A DNA stretch of 64,000 nt from Gammaproteobacteria bacterium (lineage in GTDB: Bacteria; Pseudomonadota; Gammaproteobacteria; GRL18). The stretch spans positions 62,001 through 126,000 of the forward strand of contig JADGDG010000007.1 of NCBI GenBank assembly GCA_016744995.1, read 5' to 3'. Both the position numbers and the translations under genes were made by a program. The notes beneath the pieces are model-generated. The model was not told the origin of the DNA. It saw only the letters and a program-made list of their open reading frames with translations, and ran no database searches. Shown here one piece after another: positions 1-8,070 of this stretch. The stretch's first letter is position 1, and each line of letters begins with the position of its first letter.

Positions 1-1188
1 CCTAAGAAGTTGATCCATTGGCATAAATTCTGCTTGTGGGTTATTAGCCAACTCCAAATTATATTTTTTGAATAACTCATAATCTTGGTGCCACATCATT
101 TCTTTTTCAACCATTTTCTGAATTTTTACCTGATCAAGATGTTCATTTGGGTTTGCTAAAACAAAATTCGCACCTGGTTTCAAAATATTAAATATATGTC
201 GAAGGGTCTCAATTGGATTTGAGAAAGCATAATAACTAAGCAGTGACACTGCTGAAGTATACTGTCCTTCGACTTCATCTACTTTTTTATGTAAAACTTT
301 AAATGATGGAATTGAAAGCTTATCCATTGTAAATTCAGCAATTTCAAACATATCTTGTGCATATTCTACCCCTATATATTGTGAGATTTTTTTATTATCT
401 GCAAGTAAGGGTGCCAGGCGAGCAGGACCACAGCCCAGGTCAATAACAGAACCTTGTAAATATTGAGTAGTTTCTTGATAAACCTTACGTTGATAATCCG
501 TATAAATACTAGCAAACATCTGACTATAGCTATTCCAGGTCGAAATTAGGTATGGAGCTTCTTTTTGACTTCTTTTATCTAACCCAACCCACTTAAAGAA
601 TCTATTTGATGTTTTATTCAGTTTCCATTCTACGCAAGCAAAGTTTAAACCACTGCCATTCATATTTTCAATATTATTAACAAGCACCTTTGCTCTAAGG
701 CGATTTCGATAAAAATTTAAATGAGTTTTGTTGATAACTACAATTACAGAGTTAATGTTGTTTTCAACAGATAATGCAAAAAAGGATTCATAATATAAAG
801 AGATAGCACCTTTTGCTTCATCAGAAATTGCCAGTCTACCGGCCTCAACCATTTTAATCCCTTTTTTTCGATATTTATTTAAAATATCATTAGCATAATC
901 ATCTGCAGGAAATCCAATCGGATTATCAAAAATTAATCTTGCTGTACTGGTAATGATGCGGTCATCATTCTCTGTATACATTATGATTGAGAAGGCATCA
1001 TGAGGATCATTATGGTAATTGCTTAGCGCTGGATAGTCCTTGCTAAAAATTTCTTCCCTAAACTTCTCTACACGTTCTATATCTCTTTGAGTTTTTGCAA
1101 CCTTAAGGCCTTTTGGGAGTCTTGAAATTTTAGTACGATTCAATAGTTCTAATATTTCATTGCTTGCAGGTTTCATATTTTGATCCAT
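1..1188 (-). CDS. GNAT-like N-acyltransferase fused to SAM methyltransferase (partial)
   Basis: The reading frame is open from an ATG at 1188 to the window edge (396 codons), so the C-terminus is missing. Residues about 1-190 resemble the FeeM / autoinducer-synthase type of GNAT fold: an N-terminal EKFREEIF segment, then MVEAGRLAIS and a VIVVINKTHLNFYRN strand-helix. Residues about 215-390 are a class I SAM methyltransferase with motif I VIDLGCGPARLAPLL and a later NILKPGANFVLANP segment. FeeM-type enzymes make N-acyl amino acids from acyl-ACP; a fused methyltransferase could modify that product, but this is inference. No strong ribosome binding site is visible before the ATG. It lies outside the prophage. 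Confidence 0.6.
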   Translation of the reverse strand, partial: MDQNMKPASNEILELLNRTKISRLPKGLKVAKTQRDIERVEKFREEIFSKDYPALSNYHNDPHDAFSIIMYTENDDRIITSTARLIFDNPIGFPADDYANDILNKYRKKGIKMVEAGRLAISDEAKGAISLYYESFFALSVENNINSVIVVINKTHLNFYRNRLRAKVLVNNIENMNGSGLNFACVEWKLNKTSNRFFKWVGLDKRSQKEAPYLISTWNSYSQMFASIYTDYQRKVYQETTQYLQGSVIDLGCGPARLAPLLADNKKISQYIGVEYAQDMFEIAEFTMDKLSIPSFKVLHKKVDEVEGQYTSAVSLLSYYAFSNPIETLRHIFNILKPGANFVLANPNEHLDQVKIQKMVEKEMMWHQDYELFKKYNLELANNPQAEFMPMDQLLR

Positions 1189-1318
1189 ATTGATTAAGAA
1201 GTAATGATCGAATTAAAATAAAATTGTTCCTTTTAATTATTCCATTTAGGTTCTGTTGAATAAGAAACTGAAGCAGTATTTGGTATTTCTGATACATTTT
1301 CATTGTAAACCATCAACA

Positions 1319-1344
1319 GGCCTCCATAGATAACAATGGAGGCC
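1319..1344. other. perfect stem-loop in intergenic region
   Basis: GGCCTCCAT and ATGGAGGCC form a perfect 9-bp stem around an 8-nt loop, between two minus-strand genes (intergenic 1189-1441). No T-run follows on either strand, so it is not a standard intrinsic terminator. It may be a processed RNA hairpin or a mobile-element relic. Confidence 0.4.
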
Positions 1345-1441
1345 AAAACATTTTGGACATTATGTGCGAAGGTTTATTTTGGATTAGAGCAAGATGTTAC
1401 AACACCTCACTTAAGGACGACTTAAGCAAGTTAAGAGATTT

Positions 1442-3088
1442 TCAGATTTTATATTGAGTATTTAAGGATCTAAAGTTAAAAATAGTCTCATCAAAGAGGT
1501 GTATCAAACTATAGCGAATAAATAAATTTAATACGGATAAGTTTTTATTATACTTTTTACAATGAGAATTATTCTCATTTATAGAAATGAATTTTATTAA
1601 AATATTCGCTAATACCTCTGAACAGGGTATTAAAAAAATTGAGCGGTTTGACACCTTTCTGGCAATCAGGCAAACACATGGATAAATTTTATCATCCATT
1701 ATCAGATGGATTTTTACATATTCAACTCTGTCATACTGATTGATAATGCACTCAATGTACTTTGACGGTGATCTGTCAAATAGTATTGTATGTATACTAT
1801 ATCTCTGAAGCACTTCTCGCCACTTTTGCCACTGTTTCTCTGCCAACAAGAATAAGGATGAATTACTTATAATGAATAAAGCGTGATGACTCAATTGAAT
1901 AAACTGTTCCGGCTCATCAAGAATAATGATTAGCAATGTTACTTGAGCATCAACAGATTGTTTGCTTATAAGAGAAACAACAAAATCAGGGTATGTTTCT
2001 AATAAAAAAGTTTTTTCATGATCTTCAAAGCAGAATTGCTCTATCAATTTTTTAGTCATGCGAGAAATGATATAAAAATGTTTTAATTGTTCAAAATTAA
2101 AACACAGGGTATCCCACTCTATTGGATTTAGTTCAGAAAAGGCAATGATTTTAGCTGCCAGGGGATATTCTCTGATATGAATAGATTCATTTTCAAACTC
2201 ACTTAAACCAAAATCGAATTCAGAAATTGTCTCTTCGAAAAATGGCTTTGAAAACATTTGTTTAGGTGCAATGTTTTCTACACAGGTCAACAACTGCGGT
2301 AGATATGATAAATAATCATCTTGTGCTAACGAATCATATTTTGACTTCAGAATATCAGCATTTATTTTTTTATAAACAAAGGTACTATACTTTAATTCAG
2401 CTTTAATGAGTATTTCTAACCCATATTTTTGTACAAGAGTTTCATAACCTTTTTCAGCCATAAATTCCAGGGCAATTGCATCATTGTGAAAGGCATCTCT
2501 TATGTATTCCTTGTCCAATTTTCGCCAAAATTCTGGAGTTATTTTTTCCTGGATAACTCTTAGTCTGGTATCAGGAAAGGCATGATAGTGAAGATTAAAA
2601 AGGGTATCATTTAAAATAGCCGTTGCAATGTGTCGACTTTGAAAACAAATACTACAGATTGAAAAAAGTGCTGGAAATTTAAGATGCGGAAAAGTCGTCC
2701 CCTCAACAAGTTTGCTTGCCTCCTCAAAAAGCTGCACATAGGGTGTTCTATAATGTTTTTTTACCCAACTTTTATGTGCACTATCAGGAAAAACAAGCAA
2801 TAGACTGGAATAAGTAGCGAAAATTTCATGTGAAGTACGACTATTATTTAACAGTTCACCAAGCAGAAATTTAAATTCTTTGCACTCTTGAGCTAAATGA
2901 GCAACAAGCATCAGAAGAGAGCCAAACAATGTCGTATTATTTAACAAATGATGCATAGACTCATGAATACTAACAATATGAGCTTCATCTGAAACAAAGT
3001 TGCCATTGGAAAATAACTCCCATGTAGCGTGATTATAACACCCATGGGGTGAAGACTTTGTAGATATTAATAAATCAACATTGGTCAT
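1442..3088 (-). CDS. hypothetical protein with N-terminal HExxH motif
   Basis: A 548-residue protein of no family I recognise with certainty. Residues 42-46 read HESMH inside SIHESMHHLLNNTTLFG, which fits the zinc-binding HExxH signature of metallopeptidases. A third ligand is not evident. The rest is alpha-helix rich, Leu/Ile/Phe rich, with no signal peptide and no clear membrane segment. It follows the acyltransferase-methyltransferase gene in the same orientation across a 253-nt gap, so it is probably transcribed separately. It may be a cytoplasmic metallopeptidase-like protein; the motif alone does not prove activity. Confidence 0.55.
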   Translation of the reverse strand: MTNVDLLISTKSSPHGCYNHATWELFSNGNFVSDEAHIVSIHESMHHLLNNTTLFGSLLMLVAHLAQECKEFKFLLGELLNNSRTSHEIFATYSSLLLVFPDSAHKSWVKKHYRTPYVQLFEEASKLVEGTTFPHLKFPALFSICSICFQSRHIATAILNDTLFNLHYHAFPDTRLRVIQEKITPEFWRKLDKEYIRDAFHNDAIALEFMAEKGYETLVQKYGLEILIKAELKYSTFVYKKINADILKSKYDSLAQDDYLSYLPQLLTCVENIAPKQMFSKPFFEETISEFDFGLSEFENESIHIREYPLAAKIIAFSELNPIEWDTLCFNFEQLKHFYIISRMTKKLIEQFCFEDHEKTFLLETYPDFVVSLISKQSVDAQVTLLIIILDEPEQFIQLSHHALFIISNSSLFLLAEKQWQKWREVLQRYSIHTILFDRSPSKYIECIINQYDRVEYVKIHLIMDDKIYPCVCLIARKVSNRSIFLIPCSEVLANILIKFISINENNSHCKKYNKNLSVLNLFIRYSLIHLFDETIFNFRSLNTQYKI

Positions 3089-3137
3089 AGAGTAATATCA
3101 CTAAAAACAACGTTCATAAACAATTAAATTAAAAGAA

Positions 3138-3362
3138 GGTGATCCCCAGCTCTACTGGGATGGCTATCAAAGTTTGACAAATACGGGATTCATCGTAAGT
3201 ATCCCTTTCTGAGAACAGCTCAAAATTCAATGATAAGGAAGGAAACAAACGATGAAAGCACAATCAAGCTTAAACCATACAGTATGGGAATGTAAATATC
3301 ATATTGTCTGGATACTGCGTATTCTGGAGGCTGTAAATACAGACTGTGTAACTGCCCGCTAA
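3138..3362 (+). pseudogene. IS200/IS605-type transposase remnant
   Basis: The short frame 3252-3362 encodes 36 residues beginning MKAQSSLNHTVWECKYHIVW, the typical start of IS200 TnpA (the HxxWxCKYHIVW signature of Y1 HUH transposases). The frame degenerates after ILR and stops at 3362. The HUH motif and catalytic Tyr regions are absent, so it is dead. Upstream, CCCAG-ctcta-CTGGG (3145-3159) forms a small hairpin like those at IS200 left ends. The gap 3089-3661 otherwise shows nothing recognisable. Confidence 0.65.
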
Positions 3363-3661
3363 ATATAAGGGCTTATTTGCTCTTTAAATTCGATTATAAA
3401 CCGATTTAATACTGAATGGTTAAATATCACATTAAGTTACTGATTTTAATAAAAATAAAAAATACAAAAAAAGAAAAACCGGCCTCAGCCAACGAAAACA
3501 TACCTCACCAGAGGATTTAAACCTATCATGTTTTTATCACGGTTTAAGGGGGTATTTGAGAGAATTTCTATGACTTATTCTCCCTGTAGATGGCTTATTG
3601 GAGCTTTAAGCTTAGAAACTCGCTTTAAAGACGTTTTGGAATCCACTTCTTCCAATGTATC

Positions 3662-4225
3662 CTATATTCCTAAGCTTGGGGGCTTAATTTTGTTATCTGG
3701 TTCACTGGTGACTATCCTGATATTGTTTTTAGCATTGGAATAGACAGAGCCGTCAATTTCAGTTTGCTCAAGCCTTTCAAGTAAAGTGTTTTTATTTAAC
3801 ATACCATGTCTAAATAATACAGAACATACTTCGAGATCCTTGTTTCTTCCAGCTACAAGTTTAGCAATAGCCATATCATGAGGCTCTAAACAAAGTCCTT
3901 TAACACCATTTGTATTTGGATTATTAATGGTTATTAACCTGTCTTTCCAGCCAACAGGGAGAACAGATGTTGTTTCATCACATCCATCACCATAATAGCC
4001 AAAGGTATCATGAAAGGTTGATAGTTCTCCAAGAACTCCATCAATCAGATCAGAACGCTCAGGATGTTCAACAGGTATCAAGCCGGCTTCCATTGAAAGC
4101 AGTACTTCATCTGGTGCATTAGGGTACTTTCCTAATATTGATTGACTACCAATAACAATGATTTCTTTACATTCTGAAACCGCTCCAGCAGAACGAATCA
4201 AATGCTCCAAATTCAACCTTTGCAT
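3662..4225 (-). CDS. nucleotidyltransferase-like protein (DUF6036/AbiEii-like), possible toxin
   Basis: 187 residues. The N-terminus contains KEIIVIGSQSILG followed by a conserved acidic SMEAGLIP strand, the GSxS...D/E arrangement of minimal nucleotidyltransferases of the AbiEii/DUF6036 group. Later, CLEPHDMAIAKLVAGRNKDLE matches the LxxxDLxxxKLxAxRxKD region seen in that group. The start overlaps the end of the upstream gene by 13 nt, so the two are probably translated together. Members of this fold act as toxins that add nucleotides to tRNA or proteins. Toxin function here is inferred from the fold and the paired small gene. Confidence 0.55.
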   Translation of the reverse strand: MQRLNLEHLIRSAGAVSECKEIIVIGSQSILGKYPNAPDEVLLSMEAGLIPVEHPERSDLIDGVLGELSTFHDTFGYYGDGCDETTSVLPVGWKDRLITINNPNTNGVKGLCLEPHDMAIAKLVAGRNKDLEVCSVLFRHGMLNKNTLLERLEQTEIDGSVYSNAKNNIRIVTSEPDNKIKPPSLGI

Positions 4226-4521
4226 TTTTTAATGATCTCCATTCGTTCTTTTTGAGAAACAATTCCTGTAAAAGGACTTGATGATCTAAGTAATATAGAT
4301 TTTTCATCTACACCATCCAGAACAGATACGATGGCAGATACCCCTTTTGCTAGAAGAACACCCCATTCCTTCATCCAAACAGGTTCTCTCTCATACTTTT
4401 CTTTCCATCTTTTTATGTTGCTTTTACCAATAGAAATTATTTTATCTGGCTCAGACAATAGTTCTCTCTTTACAAGAAGGTGAAGATTCAGAGATATTTG
4501 TTCGTGCTTAGTTAGCGACAT
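4213..4521 (-). CDS. small protein paired with nucleotidyltransferase, possible antitoxin
   Basis: 102 residues, soluble and basic, with MSLTKHEQISLNLHLLVKRE at the N-terminus and SNIKRWKEKYEREP in the middle. No named domain is recognised with confidence. It is the first gene of a two-gene unit and overlaps the nucleotidyltransferase gene, the usual antitoxin-first order. Start at 4521 is the first ATG, preceded by an AAGAAGG-like Shine-Dalgarno (SD) segment. The pair lies immediately left of attL, outside the prophage. Confidence 0.5.
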   Translation of the reverse strand: MSLTKHEQISLNLHLLVKRELLSEPDKIISIGKSNIKRWKEKYEREPVWMKEWGVLLAKGVSAIVSVLDGVDEKSILLRSSSPFTGIVSQKERMEIIKKCKG

Positions 4522-4816
4522 GCTAATACCTTCTTTTTTATTCTTTAAAATTTAGGGGCATTCATAGCAATATTAAACATTGCTTCCACGAGTACTGTCA
4601 AGTTGTTTGCATAGAAGCCAGCAAAAACTTATATCCATGGATTTCAGGTACAACAAACCTCTGAGCAGATCCCCAACCATGAAACTCATATCCCAAAATA
4701 GTCAAAGATGAACTAGCATACATTCGAGGTTATTTTTAAAGATTTTCTGAATGTGAACTGAAGAATCCGATAAGAATGGAAAACACGTCACGATTACGTC
4801 ATGTTTCCAAAAGGCG
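4522..4816. other. intergenic region without recognised gene
   Basis: Between the nucleotidyltransferase pair and the terminator before attL. It holds only a short minus-strand frame of about 41 codons with no recognisable product and no good ribosome site. Confidence 0.3.
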
Positions 4817-4857
4817 AAAAAAAAGGACTTACGCTGTTGCTGTAAGTCCTTTTTTTT
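4817..4857 (-). terminator. intrinsic terminator of the tRNA operon
   Basis: GGACTTAC and GTAAGTCC form a perfect stem with a 9-nt loop, flanked by an A-run and a T-run, so it can work in both directions. It lies just beyond the 3' end of the tRNA-Arg fragment and was probably the native terminator of the csrA-tRNA transcript before the phage inserted. Confidence 0.8.
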
Positions 4858-4861
4858 AATA

Positions 4862-4909
4862 ATGGTGCGCTTGACAGGAGTCGAACCTGTAACCGCTCGG
4901 TTCGTAGCC
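4862..4909. repeat. attL (48-bp tRNA-Arg 3' fragment)
   Basis: Identical over 48 bp to 53623-53670 and diverging on both sides. It starts with the CCA end of the tRNA (reverse strand) and ends just past the anticodon. It is the displaced host 3' end of the tRNA gene and not a functional tRNA. Confidence 0.93.
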
Positions 4910-4949
4910 TCTCGTAGTATTGTTTAAAAACAACATCTTAACCATTAAC

Positions 4950-5027
4950 TTTCCCACAATCCACAATTCATAAGTGTTTGTTTTTATTTGGCACAATTAT
5001 TTTTTGTGGGAAATTAATTGTGGGTTA
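4950..5027. promoter_or_regulatory. candidate integrase arm-type sites, left
   Basis: Four copies of a TTGTGGG-like motif lie just inside attL: two on the minus strand (4950-4960 and 4959-4968) and two on the plus strand (TTTTTGTGGGAAA at 5001-5013 and TAATTGTGGGTTA at 5015-5027). Two matching copies occur by attR (53554-53576). Tyrosine recombinases of lambdoid phages bind such arm sites; the assignment here is by position and repetition. Confidence 0.6.
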
Positions 5028-5171
5028 TTGGTCAACGCAAAACACAACATATTGTGATCTCCCGGGGTTCATCACCACACTTCAAACACAAGATGTAGTG
5101 TTCTTCCTGGAAGAAATTTTGACTGGCCAACACAATATATAGTATTTTAAAATTTAACAACGGAAAAAATT

Positions 5172-5810
5172 ATGAAAATTGAACAGGCTATTGAATTGGC
5201 TGCGGGAAAATTAGCGGCTTATGATGAGAGTGAAGATCTACTTGTTGAAGTTCAAAGGCTAGGACACATAATTTGCTTTATTGAGAATATTACAGACAAA
5301 ACACCAGAAGGTGAACTTCTTGCTCTTTGTGTTTCAAACGGTGTAATTAGTGCTGATGATTTTAGAGCTATTGTCGAGTTAGCTCCTGGACTCATAGACA
5401 AACCCGCCCAGATAAGGAGAACTATCGCTGACAACGGGCCCATGCCCTTTGGTGAGTTTTCCCAACACTTAAACTTAGGCTGGCGTAAAATTACGAATGA
5501 AAGAAAACCCAACACCCAAGAGTGCTCTTATTTTGGTAGGAAATTGGGAAACATTTGTACTGATGATATTAGTGTTAGCAACGGCTATGTTGTAATTGGT
5601 TCTGAAAATGACGATCAGATTTATTTTGGTGACAGTCTTCATGAAAATGAAAAAATGCTAAAAGAACGTGTAATGATTACCTTTGTTAGTGATGATGAAA
5701 ATTTTAGTTATCAAATTGACTTAGAGGATTTACTGAAATTCTCAGCGAAACACTGTCACGGTATCATGAAAAGAGTGATGAGAGACGAAAAAGTTAAAAG
5801 AGAGAATTAA
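5172..5810 (+). CDS. hypothetical prophage protein beside attL
   Basis: 212 residues, soluble, acidic, of no family I recognise. The C-terminal half (SNGYVVIGSENDDQIYFGDS, then an LKERVMITFVSDDE strand) looks beta-rich. It is the only substantial plus-strand gene at the left end of the prophage and converges on the tail operon, 25 nt from its last stop codon. Its orientation against the late genes and its own AT-rich upstream region suggest a lysogenic-conversion gene (moron) expressed in the lysogen. No signal peptide or membrane segment is visible. Confidence 0.6.
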   Translation: MKIEQAIELAAGKLAAYDESEDLLVEVQRLGHIICFIENITDKTPEGELLALCVSNGVISADDFRAIVELAPGLIDKPAQIRRTIADNGPMPFGEFSQHLNLGWRKITNERKPNTQECSYFGRKLGNICTDDISVSNGYVVIGSENDDQIYFGDSLHENEKMLKERVMITFVSDDENFSYQIDLEDLLKFSAKHCHGIMKRVMRDEKVKREN

Positions 5811-5835
5811 AGCATATCAAGCATTTTTTATATTA

Positions 5836-8067
5836 CTACAGCACAATATTATATTGATTAAGGTCCGGCGCTTCACTCACAATTTCGCCAGAACGGATAT
5901 AGTATTTATTACCTATAGCCCCCGTTCCCCGAACGCGAACAACACCAGCATCCAATAACGCTATGGCTGAAGTCACACCATCTGTACTTGTTAGTTCGCC
6001 AACAAGCATAGGCTGCTTAGGCAATAACTCATTAAATGCAACCCAGGCATTGGGGGTTGACTCTCCAATTGTCACCGTTTGAGTAACTTCAACGCCGTCT
6101 GATTCACGCTTAACAGAAATACTGACAGTATTAACAATACCTTTAGTTTCGACAGAATCGACTGTAAAACCTACAAAATCACCATTTTCCATTAATGGCA
6201 CAGTTGAGCCATCCATAAATGTTGTCACGCTTTTAATTGCAGGTTGTTCGTACTGGCCACCGAGTATTCGCTCACCCAAGTGACGGAGGCCAGTAACCGA
6301 CGTCATTAATGAATTATTAGTTGTTGACGCCAGGCGATCGCCGGCAGTGCCATTGAGGCGTACAAAGGCTAATTCTCCACCAATTTCATTGCCATGCAGG
6401 TAAACACCGTTCGCCTGAAAACTGGAAACAGGTTCTTCAGTAAGCTCTAATATAGCATCATCAGGAATTGCAATATCAACACTCACAGCGTCAAAATTCC
6501 ACGGCAGCACAGGGTATCGAGACTTAAAATATATTTCTTGTGAATTTCGACTGGGAACAATGATTGCACCAATATTATCAGCAAGCTCTTTAATTGCCTC
6601 CAGCGGTGTTTTATTAACATAACTGTAAGCGCCTCCATCAACAACCCAAAAAACGGGTGAGCCAATGGGTTGATCACCTAACAACCAATACATATCACCC
6701 AATTCATTCCAGCCAACAGGTAATATAGTGTCAGCAAGTACTCGTATATCCATATCAGCACCATGAGTCACACTTTTTTGTTGTACATACGGTTTTGTAA
6801 GTAAAGCGGTTAAACCACGTCCAGAAATTTTTACTGATTTTTTCCCGAAAACTCTGCGTGTTTGAATTTTTTCAACTAGTACATACCAGGTATACCCGTT
6901 CACAGTAATATGCAATTTAATAGCAGTGCCATTTGGCTGTTGTTTAACAATAGATATTTCATCTGGTTCAAGTAGCTCTGCATTAAATGTCCAAGTCGAA
7001 CCATTGAGACTGAGAGTAATATTATCCACTTGTATTGGCGTTATATCGTCGTCCAAAGTTACTGAAATAACATTAAGCATGGTATAAACCTCTTGTCTTG
7101 GCACTGTAATTGTTTCACCCGACGGCGGCTCTGGCAAAACCGGAGGGCGAGGCTTATCAACCCATGCTGTTCTGCCAGGTGGCGGCTGTCGTGCATCTTC
7201 AACAGTTGCACATTGTTTTACTTCGGTCCACTGGCCAAATCCCCAAGTTCCACAAACTCGATTTGTAACAACACCAACAGCCTGACCTTCAGAATAAATC
7301 TTATGAGCAGGGATCCAGTTAATGGCATCAGGAAAACTGAATACTAAATCTGGCGTAAAGTTGTTATCAATGAAATCAAACTGACTTGAGGGTTTATGTC
7401 GGGGATCTTCTAGCTCACCTTCATCACGAATAAAATTACGCCATGCCTGGCTAGAATCCTGAATTACTGAGCATAAATTGTCTGCATTTTTTACTGTTGC
7501 ATACTGAAAAATACTACAAGACGAATTTATAAGAAAAACACCCTTTTCAGCCATAGCATTAATCTCATCAAGATTCAAAGGTGTTGCATTTTCAAATACG
7601 AAACATGTATCACTTACAATAGATTCAGCATCATCAACAGATGAACACTTTTCATGATCTAAAAAGATCCCATTTTCTGTCTTGCCAATCACACTTTCAC
7701 TTAATTTTTGAGTGTTTTCTTGAAGACTAAAAAAACAAATACGATCAGATTTAGCTTGCTCTTGAGCCATGCAAGTTTGTAGCGAAACTTTTGATGTATT
7801 TTCGACAACTGAACATTGCTCGACAGTTAATAATCTTGTGACACCAATTTCATATTCGCCAATGAATCCGGCAACAGCATTATCTGTAATCGCAACCAGA
7901 GCACCAGTTGTAACAATTGGTAATGAATTATCTGTAAAATCAAAAATATCATTTGGAGTATATTGAGTGTCTATAAAATTAAAAACTAAACCAAACTCAA
8001 AATTCGACGAGGGTATATATTCCCTGTCATCAAACACATGTTTATCTGATGGGCGATAATTCCCCAT
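5836..8067 (-). CDS. tail-tip / baseplate hub-like protein
   Basis: 743 residues, last gene of the tail operon. The C-terminal half (from about residue 325, YTMLNVISVTLDD) has the hub-like pattern of phage tail-tip proteins: a strand-rich stretch, VLVEKIQTRRVFGKKSVKI, then SGRGLTALLTKPY and LADNIGAIIVPS. The N-terminal half is unusual, with about six spaced cysteine segments of the form xCSxVxxA (QCSVVENT, KCSSVDDA, SCSIFQYA, LCSVIQDS, QCATVEDA) and two copies of a SS.FxFxFIDxxxTPxxxFxF module. It probably forms the tail tip that meets the host envelope. The start is 3 nt after the fibre gene stop. Confidence 0.6.
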   Translation of the reverse strand: MGNYRPSDKHVFDDREYIPSSNFEFGLVFNFIDTQYTPNDIFDFTDNSLPIVTTGALVAITDNAVAGFIGEYEIGVTRLLTVEQCSVVENTSKVSLQTCMAQEQAKSDRICFFSLQENTQKLSESVIGKTENGIFLDHEKCSSVDDAESIVSDTCFVFENATPLNLDEINAMAEKGVFLINSSCSIFQYATVKNADNLCSVIQDSSQAWRNFIRDEGELEDPRHKPSSQFDFIDNNFTPDLVFSFPDAINWIPAHKIYSEGQAVGVVTNRVCGTWGFGQWTEVKQCATVEDARQPPPGRTAWVDKPRPPVLPEPPSGETITVPRQEVYTMLNVISVTLDDDITPIQVDNITLSLNGSTWTFNAELLEPDEISIVKQQPNGTAIKLHITVNGYTWYVLVEKIQTRRVFGKKSVKISGRGLTALLTKPYVQQKSVTHGADMDIRVLADTILPVGWNELGDMYWLLGDQPIGSPVFWVVDGGAYSYVNKTPLEAIKELADNIGAIIVPSRNSQEIYFKSRYPVLPWNFDAVSVDIAIPDDAILELTEEPVSSFQANGVYLHGNEIGGELAFVRLNGTAGDRLASTTNNSLMTSVTGLRHLGERILGGQYEQPAIKSVTTFMDGSTVPLMENGDFVGFTVDSVETKGIVNTVSISVKRESDGVEVTQTVTIGESTPNAWVAFNELLPKQPMLVGELTSTDGVTSAIALLDAGVVRVRGTGAIGNKYYIRSGEIVSEAPDLNQYNIVL

Positions 8068-8070
8068 TGG

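Noticed and set aside
3528..3743. 71-residue plus-strand frame
   Set aside because: Overlaps the end of the nucleotidyltransferase gene, lacks a ribosome site and resembles nothing known.
4862..4909. Second tRNA-Arg gene at the left end
   Set aside because: Only the 3' half is present and the sequence diverges after the anticodon, so it is attL and not a tRNA.
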